Positions 1 through 9,920 of a DNA stretch of 64,000 nt are shown in pieces; position 1 is the first letter of the stretch; each line of letters opens with the position of its first letter. Where the stretch lies: the NCBI RefSeq assembly GCF_008692605.1, contig NZ_LFCT01000010.1, forward strand, positions 1 through 64,000, given 5' to 3'. Below the pieces are notes generated by a model. It was not told where the DNA came from. It ran no database searches and was given only the letters and a program-made list of their open reading frames with translations. This stretch comes from Sphingobium estronivorans. Its GTDB lineage: Bacteria > Pseudomonadota > Alphaproteobacteria > Sphingomonadales > Sphingomonadaceae. The translations under genes and the position numbers were made by a program.

Positions 1-314
1 TTGAGCGAAATTTTCGCCGTTGATCGAGTGACATTGCCGCGACCCGGGCCGCCGAGCTCGCCGGCACCCGCTTGATGCCTGTTTTATTACCCCATTTTTA
101 AACCGGCTTCACTACGCCGGTGCGGACCCGGGTCAGCGATGTTCACCATCGAAAGGAGTGAAGGGTGATTCGGGTCAATGGTTAAATGCTGCATATATGC
201 CCCTCGCTAACCGAGAGGAGACGGCCAAATTCTTGTTTGTTAAGGCAGATTTGATTTGCGCTGAAACATCCCGATAAATTAAATGGAGAATATTCAAAGC
301 AGGGCGAATAAAAT
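1..314. other. AT-richer left-edge region without a convincing gene
   Basis: No complete gene is seen in these 314 bases. In forward frame 1 an open stretch runs from base 1 to a TGA at 73-75 and could be the last 24 codons of a gene lying to the left, but nothing in it is recognisable. A small inverted repeat, ACCGGC at 102-107 and GCCGGT at 116-121, lies just after that stop. Base composition falls toward AT between about 180 and 315, unlike most of the window. It probably holds the promoter of the methyltransferase at 315, but I cannot pick a promoter with confidence. Confidence 0.35.
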
Positions 315-935
315 ATGTTCAATCGGGATGGAGAAGCATTTAAAAAGCTTCAGCAGAGATTTAGGAGAAAGCGTTTCCGGCATATAGAGGCCATGATCCG
401 CAGACTTCTTGAGACGCGTTCAGAGGTGAAGATCCTGGATGCTGGCGGACGCGCTATTTATTGGCGGATGCTCGCACCAGATTTGCGCAGCCGGGTCCGC
501 ATCACCGTTTTGAACTATGACGCTGAACTGGCGCCAGACGACGTTAAAAGCGGAGACGGGTTGCGGATCGAAAAAGTCGTCGGCGATGCCTGCGATATGC
601 CGCAATATGCCGATGGTTGTTTTGACATTGTGCACGCAAATAGCGTCATCGAGCATGTCGGCAGCTACCATAACATGATCCGTTTTGCGAATGAGGTGCG
701 ACGTGTTGGGCAGAATTATTACGTCCAGACGCCCCACTTCTGGTTTCCTGTCGATCCGCACTACGGCATCCCATTCTTCCATTGGCTGCCGGACTCGATG
801 CGGGCTTATCTCTTTTCCAGCTTCCGGATCGGCGCACGATCGCTCAATAACATGTTCCCCGATGGCGATCATAGGCCCGAGCGTTTCATGCTGCTTTGGA
901 CAAAGTCGTTGATCGTCAGCAGGCAGGGCGCCTAA
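315..935 (+). CDS. class I SAM-dependent methyltransferase, substrate unknown
   Basis: A 206-residue protein with the outline of a small Methyltransf_11-type enzyme. Residues around 38-45 (KILDAGG) fit the SAM-binding motif I, a central DACDMP segment fits the adenine-contacting loop, and FDIVHANSVIEHV is the usual strand-4 signature. The SAM loop is imperfect: GGRA stands where GxGxG is typical. There is no signal peptide or membrane segment. Stand-alone enzymes of this kind are common in exopolysaccharide and lipopolysaccharide loci, but no glycosyltransferase neighbour is visible, so the substrate cannot be named. The gene and its upstream region are AT-richer than the rest, which suggests a different history from the flanking core genes. 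It converges with secA. Confidence 0.7.
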   Translation: MFNRDGEAFKKLQQRFRRKRFRHIEAMIRRLLETRSEVKILDAGGRAIYWRMLAPDLRSRVRITVLNYDAELAPDDVKSGDGLRIEKVVGDACDMPQYADGCFDIVHANSVIEHVGSYHNMIRFANEVRRVGQNYYVQTPHFWFPVDPHYGIPFFHWLPDSMRAYLFSSFRIGARSLNNMFPDGDHRPERFMLLWTKSLIVSRQGA

Positions 936-1022
936 CCGACCAACTATTCAGGCCCTTTAGCTATTCGCCGGCCGGATCGGCGGTCTCATGCCACCGGTCT
1001 CGCGCTTGCGTGCAATTAACGG

Positions 1023-1059
1023 GGCCATGGATGCCGATCGGTGAACGACATCCATGGCC
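1023..1059. terminator. perfect 11-bp inverted repeat between convergent genes
   Basis: The arm GGCCATGGATG at 1023-1033 pairs exactly with CATCCATGGCC at 1049-1059 across a 15-base loop. It lies between the stop of the methyltransferase and the stop of secA, which converge. Neither side has a clear U-tract, so it is terminator-like rather than a textbook intrinsic terminator. Confidence 0.55.
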
Positions 1060-1070
1060 AATAAGCGCGA

Positions 1071-3815
1071 TCAGTTCAGCGCGCCGTGGCAATGCTTGTA
1101 TTTCTGGCCCGATCCGCACGGGCATGGAGCGTTGCGGCTGATGTCCAGATTGGCGAAATCGCCCGGTTGCGCGCTGCCGACCGGTGGACGCGGGATGGTG
1201 GTCGTAATGCCAAGCCGGCCACCATCCATATCGGCGCTGTTATCTTCGCCCGAAAACGGGTCGATATGCGTGGTGATGAAGTCCGGTAGCACCGGCAGAT
1301 CGAATTCGGGCAGCGGCTCTTCCATCCGGAACTGAACGCGCGCGATCGATCCGGTCACATCCTCGCGGATATTGCCCAACATCCGCTCGAACAGGGCAAA
1401 GGCTTCCTGCTTATATTCGTTGATCGGCGTCTTCTGCGCATAAGCGCGCAGATGGACGACCTGGCGAAGCGCGTCGAGGGTCGACAGATGCTCCTTCCAG
1501 TGATGATCGAGGCTCTGGAGCAGGATGCTCTTTTCGATCATGTGCCAGTTTTCGGGGTCGAGTTCCTTGACCTTTTCGGCGACCGCTGCGTCGGCAAGAG
1601 CGGTCAGCCGCTCCTCGATCATTTCCGGATCGACATGGTCTTCTGCCAGCCAGGCATCGAAATCGGGTTCGAGGTTCAGCACTTCGGCCGTACGAACTTT
1701 CAGGCGTTCCATATCCCATTGTTCGGGATAAGTGCCCGGCGGGCAGGACGCGCCGACCAGATCGTTGACCGTCTCATGACGCATGTCGGCAACGACGTCA
1801 TCCACGGTTTCCGCGTCCATGATGTCGCTGCGTTGCTCGTAAATGACCTTGCGCTGGTCGTTCATCACATCGTCATATTCGACGACCTGCTTGCGGATGT
1901 CGTAGTTCCGTGCCTCGACCTTCTTCTGGGCGGTCTCGATGGCCTTGCTCAGCCATTTGGACGGCGGAAGCGCCTCGCCATCCTCCAGGTTCGAGCGGAT
2001 CATCTTGGCGAACATGGTGTCCGGGCCGAAGATGCGCATCAGATCGTCGTCAAGGCTGAGGTAGAAGCGCGACAGGCCGGGATCGCCCTGACGGCCCGAG
2101 CGGCCGCGCAACTGGTTGTCGATGCGACGGCTCTCATGCCGCTCCGTCGCCAGCACGAACAGGCCACCGGCGGCCAGCACTTCGGCCTTTTCCGCCTCGA
2201 TCTCGGCATCGATGCGGGCAATCGCGGCTTCGCGCTCCGGCCCCTCGGGCATGTCGCGCAACTCGTCCTCGACGCGCATTTCCAGATTGCCGCCCAATTT
2301 GATGTCGGTACCACGGCCGGCCATGTTGGTGGCGATCGTGACGGCGCCCTTGCGGCCCGCCTGCGCCACGATATGCGCTTCGCTTTCGTGGAAGCGGGCA
2401 TTCAGGACCGCGTGCTTCACGCCTTCCTGATTGAGGAATTCGGACAGCATTTCCGACTTTTCGATCGACACCGTGCCGACGAGGACCGGCTGGCCCTGAT
2501 CGGCATGGATCTTGATCGTCTTCGCGATCCCGCGGAACTTGTCTTCCAGGTTCTTGTAGAAGCTGTCTTCTTCGTCGACGCGCTGCACCGGCCGGTTGGT
2601 CGGGATGGTGACGACGTTCATCTTGTAGATTTCGTAGAATTCGGTCGCTTCGGTGGCGGCCGTGCCGGTCATGCCGCCCAGCTTGGGGTACATGCGGAAA
2701 TAATTCTGGAAGGTGATCGAGGCGAGCGTCTGGTTTTCCGGCTCGATATCCACCGCTTCCTTGGCTTCCACCGCCTGATGCAGGCCGTCCGACCAGCGGC
2801 GACCGTCCATCATGCGGCCGGTGAACTCGTCGATGATGATGACCTTGCCGTCCTTGACGATATAATCGATGTCGCGGCGGAACATGACGTTCGCGCGCAG
2901 CGCCTGATTGACGTGATGGACAACAGCGGTGTTCTCGAAATCATAGAGGTTGGCGCCCTGGAGCAGCCCGGCCTCTTCCAGCATGCGCTCGATCTTCTCC
3001 GTCCCGTCCTCGGTCAGGGTGACGGTGCGCTGCTTTTCATCCTTCTCGTAATCGGCATCATCCAGCCGCTTCACGATGGCATCGACGGCGACATAGAGTT
3101 CCGACTTGTCGTCGGTCGGCCCGGAAATGATGAGCGGCGTACGCGCTTCGTCGATCAGGATCGAGTCCACCTCGTCGACGATGGCGAAGTTGAAGGGCCG
3201 CTGCACCATCGAAGCGCGGTCATATTTCATATTGTCGCGCAGATAGTCGAAGCCGAGTTCGTTATTCGTCGCGTAGGTAATGTCGGCATTGTACGCATCG
3301 CGGCGCTGATCTTCGGTCAGGTTCGGCACGATGACCCCGGTGGTGAGGCCCAGGAAGCGATAGACCTGCCCCATCCATTCGCAGTCGCGGCTGGCGAGAT
3401 AGTCGTTCACCGTGACGACGTGGACGCCCTTCCCCTCCAGCGCGTTGAGATAGGTTGCCAGCGTCGCGACAAGCGTCTTGCCCTCACCCGTGCGCATTTC
3501 GGCGATCTCGCCGCGATGAAGCACGATGCCGCCGACCATCTGCACGTCATAGTGACGCTGGCCGAGAGTCCGCTTGGCGGCTTCGCGCACAGTGGCGAAG
3601 GCTTCGGGCAACAGGTCGTCCAGCGTCTCGCCCTGCGCCAGCCGGTCCCGGAATCGTACGGTCTGGGCCGTCAATTCCTGGTCGCTCATGGCCGAGATGG
3701 TGGGTTCGAAAGAGGCGATGCGTTCGACGGCCTTGCCCAGCGACTTCACGTAGCGATCGTTGGAGGAGCCGAAAATGGACTTGGCGAGTGCGCCGAACAT
3801 GCAAGTTCCTGACAA
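1071..3815 (-). CDS. secA: preprotein translocase ATPase SecA
   Basis: A 914-residue, full-length SecA, the motor that drives unfolded preproteins through SecYEG at the inner membrane. The Walker A region reads [13 protein letters not shown] (about residue 105-117), Walker B-type sequence is [17 protein letters not shown], and the second nucleotide-binding domain carries [14 protein letters not shown]. The extreme C-terminus has the zinc-binding [14 protein letters not shown] tail that contacts SecB and phospholipid in this family. The start is an ATG at 3815. It is transcribed leftward, away from argJ, and followed by the hairpin at 1023-1059. It is probably monocistronic. Confidence 0.98.
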   Translation of the reverse strand: MSGTCMFGALAKSIFGSSNDRYVKSLGKAVERIASFEPTISAMSDQELTAQTVRFRDRLAQGETLDDLLPEAFATVREAAKRTLGQRHYDVQMVGGIVLHRGEIAEMRTGEGKTLVATLATYLNALEGKGVHVVTVNDYLASRDCEWMGQVYRFLGLTTGVIVPNLTEDQRRDAYNADITYATNNELGFDYLRDNMKYDRASMVQRPFNFAIVDEVDSILIDEARTPLIISGPTDDKSELYVAVDAIVKRLDDADYEKDEKQRTVTLTEDGTEKIERMLEEAGLLQGANLYDFENTAVVHHVNQALRANVMFRRDIDYIVKDGKVIIIDEFTGRMMDGRRWSDGLHQAVEAKEAVDIEPENQTLASITFQNYFRMYPKLGGMTGTAATEATEFYEIYKMNVVTIPTNRPVQRVDEEDSFYKNLEDKFRGIAKTIKIHADQGQPVLVGTVSIEKSEMLSEFLNQEGVKHAVLNARFHESEAHIVAQAGRKGAVTIATNMAGRGTDIKLGGNLEMRVEDELRDMPEGPEREAAIARIDAEIEAEKAEVLAAGGLFVLATERHESRRIDNQLRGRSGRQGDPGLSRFYLSLDDDLMRIFGPDTMFAKMIRSNLEDGEALPPSKWLSKAIETAQKKVEARNYDIRKQVVEYDDVMNDQRKVIYEQRSDIMDAETVDDVVADMRHETVNDLVGASCPPGTYPEQWDMERLKVRTAEVLNLEPDFDAWLAEDHVDPEMIEERLTALADAAVAEKVKELDPENWHMIEKSILLQSLDHHWKEHLSTLDALRQVVHLRAYAQKTPINEYKQEAFALFERMLGNIREDVTGSIARVQFRMEEPLPEFDLPVLPDFITTHIDPFSGEDNSADMDGGRLGITTTIPRPPVGSAQPGDFANLDISRNAPCPCGSGQKYKHCHGALN

Positions 3816-4010
3816 TAGGGGGACGCGTGCCCCATGGAGGCGACACGCGCAAACATGCGCGGCGATTTAGGGGGCGCACAGGCGTTAGTCAATCAGAGCG
3901 GCAATTATCGCCATGCGAACAGACGGAGGCACGGAGCGGATATTTCACCGTAAAGTTGCGTCGCGCGACTTTTCCCACGGCCCGCCCTCCGCCCCCGGCC
4001 TATCTCTTCG

Positions 4011-4038
4011 TTGACGGGCGGACATATTGCGCTAAGCG
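4011..4038 (+). promoter_or_regulatory. possible sigma70-type promoter for argJ
   Basis: TTGACG at 4011-4016 and TAAGCG at 4033-4038 are separated by 16 bases. The -35 fits the vegetative consensus; the -10 is weak. If real, transcription would begin almost at the argJ ATG (4045), giving a leaderless message. No good Shine-Dalgarno sequence precedes that ATG. This is only a pattern match. Confidence 0.25.
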
Positions 4039-4044
4039 ACGGAC

Positions 4045-5271
4045 ATGACACAGCGCTCTCCCCTTGCTCCCGCCGCTTTTCCCGCCCTTCCGCCCGTCGT
4101 CGGCGTGACCCCGCGCGTGGCACGAGCGCGCTACAAAAATTGGGATCGGTGCGACCTGACCTATGTCGAACTGGCCGAGGGCACGGCGGTGGCCGGGGTC
4201 ACGACGCAAAGCAAATGTCCGTCTCCCGAGGTCGAATGGTGCCGGGACGCGATTCCGCTGGGTTCTGCGCGCGCGCTGGTCGTGAATGCGGGCAATGCCA
4301 ACGCCTTTACCGGACATCGGGGACGCGCGGCGGTGGAAGCGATCGCTGCCAAGGTCGCCAATCATCTGGACTGCCAGCCTTCGGACATTTTCATTTCCTC
4401 CACCGGCGTGATCGGGGTCCCGTTGCCTGTCGACAAGGCCGAGGCGGGGCTGGACGCTGCCTTCACTGCCGAACCTTGCGGGTGGGAGGATGCGGCGACG
4501 ACCATCGGCACGACCGACACCTATGCCAAGGGCGCCCATGCCTCCGCCATGATCGGCGGTACGCGAGTCGAACTGGTCGGGATCATCAAGGGGTCGGGGA
4601 TGATCGCGCCCGACATGGCGACGATGCTCGGCTATATCTTCACCGACGCGGCTATCGATCCGCAGCTGTTGCAGCAGATGCTGTCGACGGCCAACAAGCA
4701 GAGCTTCTCCTGCATCACGGTCGATAGCGATACTTCGACCAGCGACACGGTGCTGGCCTTCGCCACGGGCAAGGCAGGCAATGACGTGCTGGCCTCCATG
4801 GACGATGCCGGGGCGGATGCCTTTGCGGCGGCGCTTGGGGATATCTGCCGCCAGCTTGCCCATCTGGTGGTGCGTGACGGCGAGGGCGCGTCGAAGTTCA
4901 TCGAAATCACCGTGGAGGGTGCGGAAAGCGATGCCAGTGCGCACCGCATTGCCCTGTCCATCGCCAATTCGCCGCTGGTCAAGACCGCCATCGCGGGCGA
5001 GGATGCCAATTGGGGCCGCGTCGTCATGGCAGTCGGCAAGGCGGGAGAGCCTGCGGATCGGGACAAGCTCTCCATCCGCTTCGGCGCGACTCAGGTGGCT
5101 TCGGGCGGCCTGGCCCTGGAAGGCTATGACGAAGCGCCGGTGGCTGCCCATCTCAAGGGCCAAGACATATTGATCGGCGTCGATCTGGGGTTGGGCAATG
5201 GCCGGGCCACGGTATGGACCTGCGACCTGACCCATGGCTACATCTCGATCAACGCGGATTATCGGAGCTGA
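4045..5271 (+). CDS. argJ: bifunctional glutamate N-acetyltransferase/amino-acid acetyltransferase ArgJ
   Basis: A 408-residue ArgJ, which moves the acetyl group from N-acetylornithine to glutamate in the cyclic arginine pathway. Bifunctional members also make N-acetylglutamate from acetyl-CoA. The self-cleavage site that splits the proenzyme into alpha and beta chains is visible as KGSGMIAPDMATML, with Thr193 as the new N-terminal nucleophile of the beta chain. Other family segments are KCPSPEV near residue 54 and the terminal HGYISINADYRS. The stop codon overlaps the next start by one base (TGATG), so the two genes are translationally coupled. Confidence 0.95.
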   Translation: MTQRSPLAPAAFPALPPVVGVTPRVARARYKNWDRCDLTYVELAEGTAVAGVTTQSKCPSPEVEWCRDAIPLGSARALVVNAGNANAFTGHRGRAAVEAIAAKVANHLDCQPSDIFISSTGVIGVPLPVDKAEAGLDAAFTAEPCGWEDAATTIGTTDTYAKGAHASAMIGGTRVELVGIIKGSGMIAPDMATMLGYIFTDAAIDPQLLQQMLSTANKQSFSCITVDSDTSTSDTVLAFATGKAGNDVLASMDDAGADAFAAALGDICRQLAHLVVRDGEGASKFIEITVEGAESDASAHRIALSIANSPLVKTAIAGEDANWGRVVMAVGKAGEPADRDKLSIRFGATQVASGGLALEGYDEAPVAAHLKGQDILIGVDLGLGNGRATVWTCDLTHGYISINADYRS

Positions 5272-6071
5272 TGCCGATAGAATTGCATGAGCCGGTCGTC
5301 GCGCTGATGCGCGAGGTGGCGCGGGATATCGTCATGCCGCGCTACCGAAACCTTGCCAGCCATGAGATCAGCGAGAAATCGGCGGCCGACGACCTTGTCA
5401 CCATCGCCGACAAGGAAAGCGAAATCCGGCTGGCCGAAGGACTGTCCGCCATCTTGCCGGAAGCGGGAATCATCGGCGAGGAAGCCTGCGCAGCCGACCC
5501 GGCGATATTGGAACGCGCGGGCGACGGCCTGAACTGGATCGTCGATCCTATCGACGGCACGGGCAATTTTGCGGCAGGCAAGGCGCCCTTCGGCATCATG
5601 GTCGCGTTGGCCGATGCGGGGACGATCCTGGCGGGATGGATATTGGACCCGCTGACCGGGCGGCTGTGCCACGCCATATTGGGCGCGGGTAGCCATATCG
5701 ACGGTGAGCAGCTCTACGCCCGCGAAAGCGGCGAGGCTCTACCCGTCGCCGCACTGGCCGTCTATTTCATGACGGAGGAAGAACGCGCCGACATCAAACG
5801 CCGGTCGCAGGATAGTTTCCGGTTGGTGGATATTCCGCGCTGCGCCGCCGAGCAATATCCGCGCCTGGTGCTGGGGCAGAATGACATTTCGGTGTTTTCG
5901 CGCACCTTGCCCTGGGATCATGCGGCGGGCACGCTGTTCCTGAATGAGGCGGGTGGGCGATGCCAGCGGCTGGACGGATCGCCTTATGTCGTGGGCGACC
6001 TGCGGCGCGGCTTGCTGGGGGCTTCGTCACCCCGGCTTTGGGATTTGGCGGCGGAGCGGTTGGTCCGCTGA
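5271..6071 (+). CDS. inositol-monophosphatase family phosphatase
   Basis: A 266-residue member of the metal-dependent inositol monophosphatase/CysQ/HisN superfamily. The three metal-binding motifs are present: GEEA near residue 75, DPIDGTGNF near residue 94, and the C-terminal WDHAAG. The chosen ATG overlaps the argJ stop as TGATG; an in-frame ATG at 5214 inside argJ is less likely. The sequence does not settle the substrate. Coupling to an amino-acid biosynthetic gene makes a histidinol-phosphate phosphatase role possible, as in other actinobacterial and alphaproteobacterial members, but inositol phosphate or PAP are equally open. Confidence 0.85.
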   Translation: MPIELHEPVVALMREVARDIVMPRYRNLASHEISEKSAADDLVTIADKESEIRLAEGLSAILPEAGIIGEEACAADPAILERAGDGLNWIVDPIDGTGNFAAGKAPFGIMVALADAGTILAGWILDPLTGRLCHAILGAGSHIDGEQLYARESGEALPVAALAVYFMTEEERADIKRRSQDSFRLVDIPRCAAEQYPRLVLGQNDISVFSRTLPWDHAAGTLFLNEAGGRCQRLDGSPYVVGDLRRGLLGASSPRLWDLAAERLVR

Positions 6072-6093
6072 ACCGGACGACCGGCATAGTCGT

Positions 6094-6119
6094 GGGAAAG
6101 GCCGCGATCGGCCTTTCCC
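6094..6119. terminator. bidirectional hairpin between convergent genes
   Basis: GGGAAAGGCC at 6094-6103 pairs perfectly with GGCCTTTCCC at 6110-6119 over a six-base loop. It separates the phosphatase gene (stop at 6071) from trxA (stop at 6127), which converge, and so is likely to end both transcripts. Confidence 0.7.
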
Positions 6120-6126
6120 CCATTTG

Positions 6127-6447
6127 TCAGAGAACGCTTTCGATCCAGCCCTTGAGCGCGCTCTTGGGCGCCGCGCCGACCTTGGTCGCGGCCGCTTCGC
6201 CATTCTTGAACAGGATCATCGTCGGGATGCCGCGCACGCCGTATTTGCCGGGCGCGTCGGGATTTTCGTCGATATTGATCTTTGCGATGACGACCTTGTC
6301 AGCCAGTTCCTCCGAAATTTCTTCCAGAGCGGGGCCGATCATCTTGCAGGGGCCGCACCATTCCGCCCAGAAATCGACGAGGACGGGCTTGTCCGCATCG
6401 ATGACATCCTGCTGGAAGCTGTTGTCGGTGACTGCCTTGGTAGCCAT
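6127..6447 (-). CDS. trxA: thioredoxin TrxA
   Basis: A 106-residue thioredoxin with the canonical WCGPCK active site near residues 30-35 and the cis-proline segment RGIPTM near residue 74. It reduces cytoplasmic disulfides using electrons from thioredoxin reductase. A strong AGGAG lies nine bases before the ATG. It is the last gene of the leftward operon that starts at divL, 29 bases after addA, and ends at the 6094-6119 hairpin. Confidence 0.97.
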   Translation of the reverse strand: MATKAVTDNSFQQDVIDADKPVLVDFWAEWCGPCKMIGPALEEISEELADKVVIAKINIDENPDAPGKYGVRGIPTMILFKNGEAAATKVGAAPKSALKGWIESVL

Positions 6448-6476
6448 TGTTGGTATCTCCTTCAGTTGGCAGTTAT

Positions 6477-9400
6477 CTAGGACGGGCGCGCATCCGTCTC
6501 AACGGTCGGAAGCGGCAAATTCTCCTGTGCGTCGGAAAAGCCCGGCTTGTGGCGAGCCAACAACGCCGGAGGCAGGGTGATGAGGCGGGCAGCAGCAGTA
6601 TAGAGCAAGGAGGCCTCAACCCGGCGATCAGGAAAGATCACCTGCAACGCCGCCGAATAGGCCGCCATTTGCCGGACATGGGCAAGCGGAACCTCCGCCA
6701 CGGAAAGCGGGGACACGCGCCCGGTCTTGAAGTCGACCAGTTGAACCAGATCATTGCTGATCCGAAGGCGGTCGACAGTGCCGGCGATCACCGCCTCCCC
6801 CACGACGGCTGCAATAGGCGCCTCACCCAAGGCATCAGGTCCGAAAAGCGCGGAAAATTGCGGGTCTTCGATCACGCGCAGGGCCTGGTCGATGACGTCA
6901 TGCCGCCGTGCGGGATCGCCAAGTCCCTGTTGTTCGAGCCAGCTATCGGCCCGGACACGGCGGCTATCGGCCGGAACGTCGGCCAGCCGCTCGAACAGCC
7001 TGTGCAGCAAGCGTCCACGCTCGGCGGCATCGCGCATCGCCGGGGTTGGCGGCGGATAAGGCACATCGTCCTCCACGGCGGCGGAGGGCGCAAGCGGACG
7101 CGGCGGACGGGATTCGGCCGGGGCGGGCTGGCGCAGCCAATGCGGTTCGGCGTGAACGGCCCGATCTTCGGCAACGACAGGATCGGCGTCTTTGGGAAGC
7201 AACGTTTCCCGCCCCCGCCAACTGCGCCGCGCTCCCCAAAGCGGATCGGCCTCCCACTCCGCATCCAGTGAGATGAGTGCGCCCTCGACCGCAGCATACC
7301 AGCTTTCCGGCTTCACCTCGCCCTTGGCCCGTGGGCCGAGCGAACCGGCGACGACCAGCCTTTCTTCCGCCCGGGTCAACGCGACATACAGCAGCCGCCA
7401 GTGTTCCGCGCGTTCGACGGCGCTGGCTGCTTCGGCCACTTCCCCGATCGGGCCTTGCTTCTCCGCCTTGCGCGGCGCGACGATCGGCAGGCCGTTCCAT
7501 TCCAGCGAATCCGCGCGATTGCCCGCATCGGGATCGAGACAAGCATCCGCCAGAATGACAATGGGCGCCTGCAATCCCTTCGCGCCATGCACCGTCAACA
7601 GGCGAAGCGAATCGCCCTGCGCGGCCGCATCGCGCACGATCTCCACTTCGCCCCGGTCGAACCAGTCGATGAAGCGCTGAAGCGAGGGATGATCGTCGCT
7701 TTCGAAGGCCAGCGCTGCGTTCAACAGTTCCTCGATGGGATCGGCGGCCTCGGACCCCAGCCGTTCGATCAGGCGGCGGCGGCCATCCATCGGCCCGGAC
7801 AATATCGCCTCCAGATAGCGATAGGGCGTGGTGAAATCCGCCTGCCCCAGCAAACCACGCAACGGCGCCAACAGCGTTTCGTCCAATGTCCCGGTCAGAT
7901 GCTGCCAAAGGCCGACCCGTCGCCCGATCAGGCGATCCAACAGTTCATTCTGCGTCCAGCCGATCAGCGGCGATACCAGCAGAGCGGCAAGGTTCAGGTC
8001 ATCCTCGGGCTGCACCGCGAAACGCAGCGCCGCCAGCAGATCGCGCACCGCCAGCGGGGCGTTCAGGCGAAGCCGGTCGATCCCGGCCACCGCCACCCTT
8101 TCCTCGTAGAGCCGCGCGACGATCAGCCGCGCCAATTCGCTGCGGCGACGGACCAGGATCATGATGTCCCCTGCCGTCACCGGACGCCCCCGGCTTTCCA
8201 GCATCAACCCGTCATCGATCCACTGTTTGATCTGCCGCGCGATATTCTGCGCCAGCACGCGTTCCTGATCGGCGGCCCAATCCTCCTCCCCCTCGGCATC
8301 CTCGGACAGTCCGGCGATCACCGGTTTCCAGAGCAGCACTTCGCCGGGATGGCGGTTCGCGCTGATATGCCGGACCTCGCCTGCATCAAGGCCCAGCCGC
8401 TCGGCGCGCAGGGTCGATATGGTCCGGTCCACGACATCCAGTACAGCGGGAGTCGACCGGAAGCTGTGCTGAAGCGAGAGATCGAAAAAGGGGTGGCTCG
8501 CATCCTCGGCATGGCGTTGAAAAATGATCTGGGCGGCGCGGAAGGCTTCGGGGCTGGTGCCCTGAAAGCCGAAGATCGCCTGCTTGAAGTCGCCCACGGT
8601 GAAGATGGTGCGGACCTTGTCGCCCTTGGCTCCCTCGCCCGCGAAGAACTCGGCCGCCAGCGCGCCGACGATCTGCCACTGACTGACGTTGGTGTCCTGT
8701 GCCTCATCCACTAGGATATGGTCGATGCGCTGGTCGAGTTTGAAACGAATCCAGTCGGCGATTCCGGGCTGAGAGAGCAGTCGCGCCGTATTCGCGATCA
8801 GGTCGTCGAAATCGACGGCGCCTGCCAATTGCTTCGCCTCGGCATAGGCCCGCGCATAGGCCCGCCCGGCATGGAGCGCCTTGGCAAGCAGCGCGGCATA
8901 ATCCGCGCGCAGCTTCAGCCCCAGCAGTTCCGCGCAACGCCCGTGCATGCGCGCAATGGCGTCGCCATAACCATCGACCGGCGGCGCCCACCCCTTGGCG
9001 GTCGAAATAAGCTCGCCATCGGATTTGGCCCACACGCCATGCAGGTCAGGGAGCGTGAGCGCCCGCGCCGCCGGATCGAGACCTCGCCAGCGCGCAATCC
9101 GGTCGCAACGGTCCAGCGCGCGCCCGGTCCCCCAATCCGCATTGGCCTGCGCTATCCATGCCAGCGTCCGCATGTCGAACAGGTCGTCCGCGCATTGATC
9201 GGCGATATGGGCGTCGATGTCGCCTTCGGGCAGGTCCAGTTCGCGCAGCAGCCAGGGTGCGATATCCCCCGGCAGGGCGTTCAGCGCTTCGAGCCGGGCG
9301 GTACAGCGGAGCAGGAAGCTTTCCGCTCCCCCCTCGCCCATGCGCAGGCTGAGCGCCTGTAGCGCCTCGATCAACCCGTCGTCGCCTTGTTCCTGCGCCA

Positions 9401-9920
9401 CGACCACGACATCGGCCAAGGTCTGGCGCGCCAGCGTCGCCTGCTCCCGCTGGTCGAGCGGACGGAAGCCGGGCGGCAGGTCCGCTTCCAACGGAAAGGC
9501 CGTCAGCAATTGCTGGCAAAAGCCGTGGATCGTCTGAATCCGCAGGCCGCCGCCCGTCGACTCGAGCACCTCGGCAAAGAGCCGGCGTGCCCGATCGCGG
9601 GCTTCGGGGCCGGACTCCTCGCCCAGCGCTTCCAGATCATGGAAGAGATCGCCCTCCTCCATCTGCACCCAGACAGCGAGCCGATCGTGAATCCGGTCGG
9701 CCATTTCCGCCGCGCCCGCCTTGGTGAAGGTAAGACAGAGGATATTTTCCGGCCGGACCCCCTGAAGCAGCAGGCGGAAGACGCGGGCGGTCAGCACATG
9801 GGTCTTGCCCGTGCCAGCCGAAGCCGACAGCCACACATGGGCATCGGGCGCCGCCGCCTGCGCCTGCGCGCCCGCCAGCGGTTGCAGGGCTTTGGCCTTT
9901 TTAGCCATCGTCGCGGCCAT
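6477..9920 (-). CDS. addA: double-strand break repair helicase-nuclease AddA
   Basis: A 1147-residue UvrD-like helicase with a C-terminal RecB-type nuclease domain, of the alphaproteobacterial AddA type. With AddB it resects double-strand ends to recombinogenic 3' tails. Seen are Walker A ([12 protein letters not shown], near residue 30), Walker B-like [10 protein letters not shown], the helicase segment [15 protein letters not shown], and a C-terminal VDFKTGR that fits the nuclease motif. I chose the ATG at 9920, with GGAGG about six bases before it; it overlaps the end of addB by 20 bases. A longer reading from 9959 lacks such a site. Confidence 0.95.
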   Translation of the reverse strand: MAATMAKKAKALQPLAGAQAQAAAPDAHVWLSASAGTGKTHVLTARVFRLLLQGVRPENILCLTFTKAGAAEMADRIHDRLAVWVQMEEGDLFHDLEALGEESGPEARDRARRLFAEVLESTGGGLRIQTIHGFCQQLLTAFPLEADLPPGFRPLDQREQATLARQTLADVVVVAQEQGDDGLIEALQALSLRMGEGGAESFLLRCTARLEALNALPGDIAPWLLRELDLPEGDIDAHIADQCADDLFDMRTLAWIAQANADWGTGRALDRCDRIARWRGLDPAARALTLPDLHGVWAKSDGELISTAKGWAPPVDGYGDAIARMHGRCAELLGLKLRADYAALLAKALHAGRAYARAYAEAKQLAGAVDFDDLIANTARLLSQPGIADWIRFKLDQRIDHILVDEAQDTNVSQWQIVGALAAEFFAGEGAKGDKVRTIFTVGDFKQAIFGFQGTSPEAFRAAQIIFQRHAEDASHPFFDLSLQHSFRSTPAVLDVVDRTISTLRAERLGLDAGEVRHISANRHPGEVLLWKPVIAGLSEDAEGEEDWAADQERVLAQNIARQIKQWIDDGLMLESRGRPVTAGDIMILVRRRSELARLIVARLYEERVAVAGIDRLRLNAPLAVRDLLAALRFAVQPEDDLNLAALLVSPLIGWTQNELLDRLIGRRVGLWQHLTGTLDETLLAPLRGLLGQADFTTPYRYLEAILSGPMDGRRRLIERLGSEAADPIEELLNAALAFESDDHPSLQRFIDWFDRGEVEIVRDAAAQGDSLRLLTVHGAKGLQAPIVILADACLDPDAGNRADSLEWNGLPIVAPRKAEKQGPIGEVAEAASAVERAEHWRLLYVALTRAEERLVVAGSLGPRAKGEVKPESWYAAVEGALISLDAEWEADPLWGARRSWRGRETLLPKDADPVVAEDRAVHAEPHWLRQPAPAESRPPRPLAPSAAVEDDVPYPPPTPAMRDAAERGRLLHRLFERLADVPADSRRVRADSWLEQQGLGDPARRHDVIDQALRVIEDPQFSALFGPDALGEAPIAAVVGEAVIAGTVDRLRISNDLVQLVDFKTGRVSPLSVAEVPLAHVRQMAAYSAALQVIFPDRRVEASLLYTAAARLITLPPALLARHKPGFSDAQENLPLPTVETDARPS

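Noticed and set aside
1-34. Short leftward reading frame starting with ATG at 34 at the window edge
   Set aside because: Only eleven codons are visible, with no ribosome binding site and no recognisable sequence.
1452-3812. Very long forward open frame opposite secA, and similar long frames opposite addA, addB, divL, pccA, the mutase and pccB
   Set aside because: They are antisense shadows of well-recognised genes, arising from high-GC codon bias; none has a recognisable domain or a fitting ribosome binding site.
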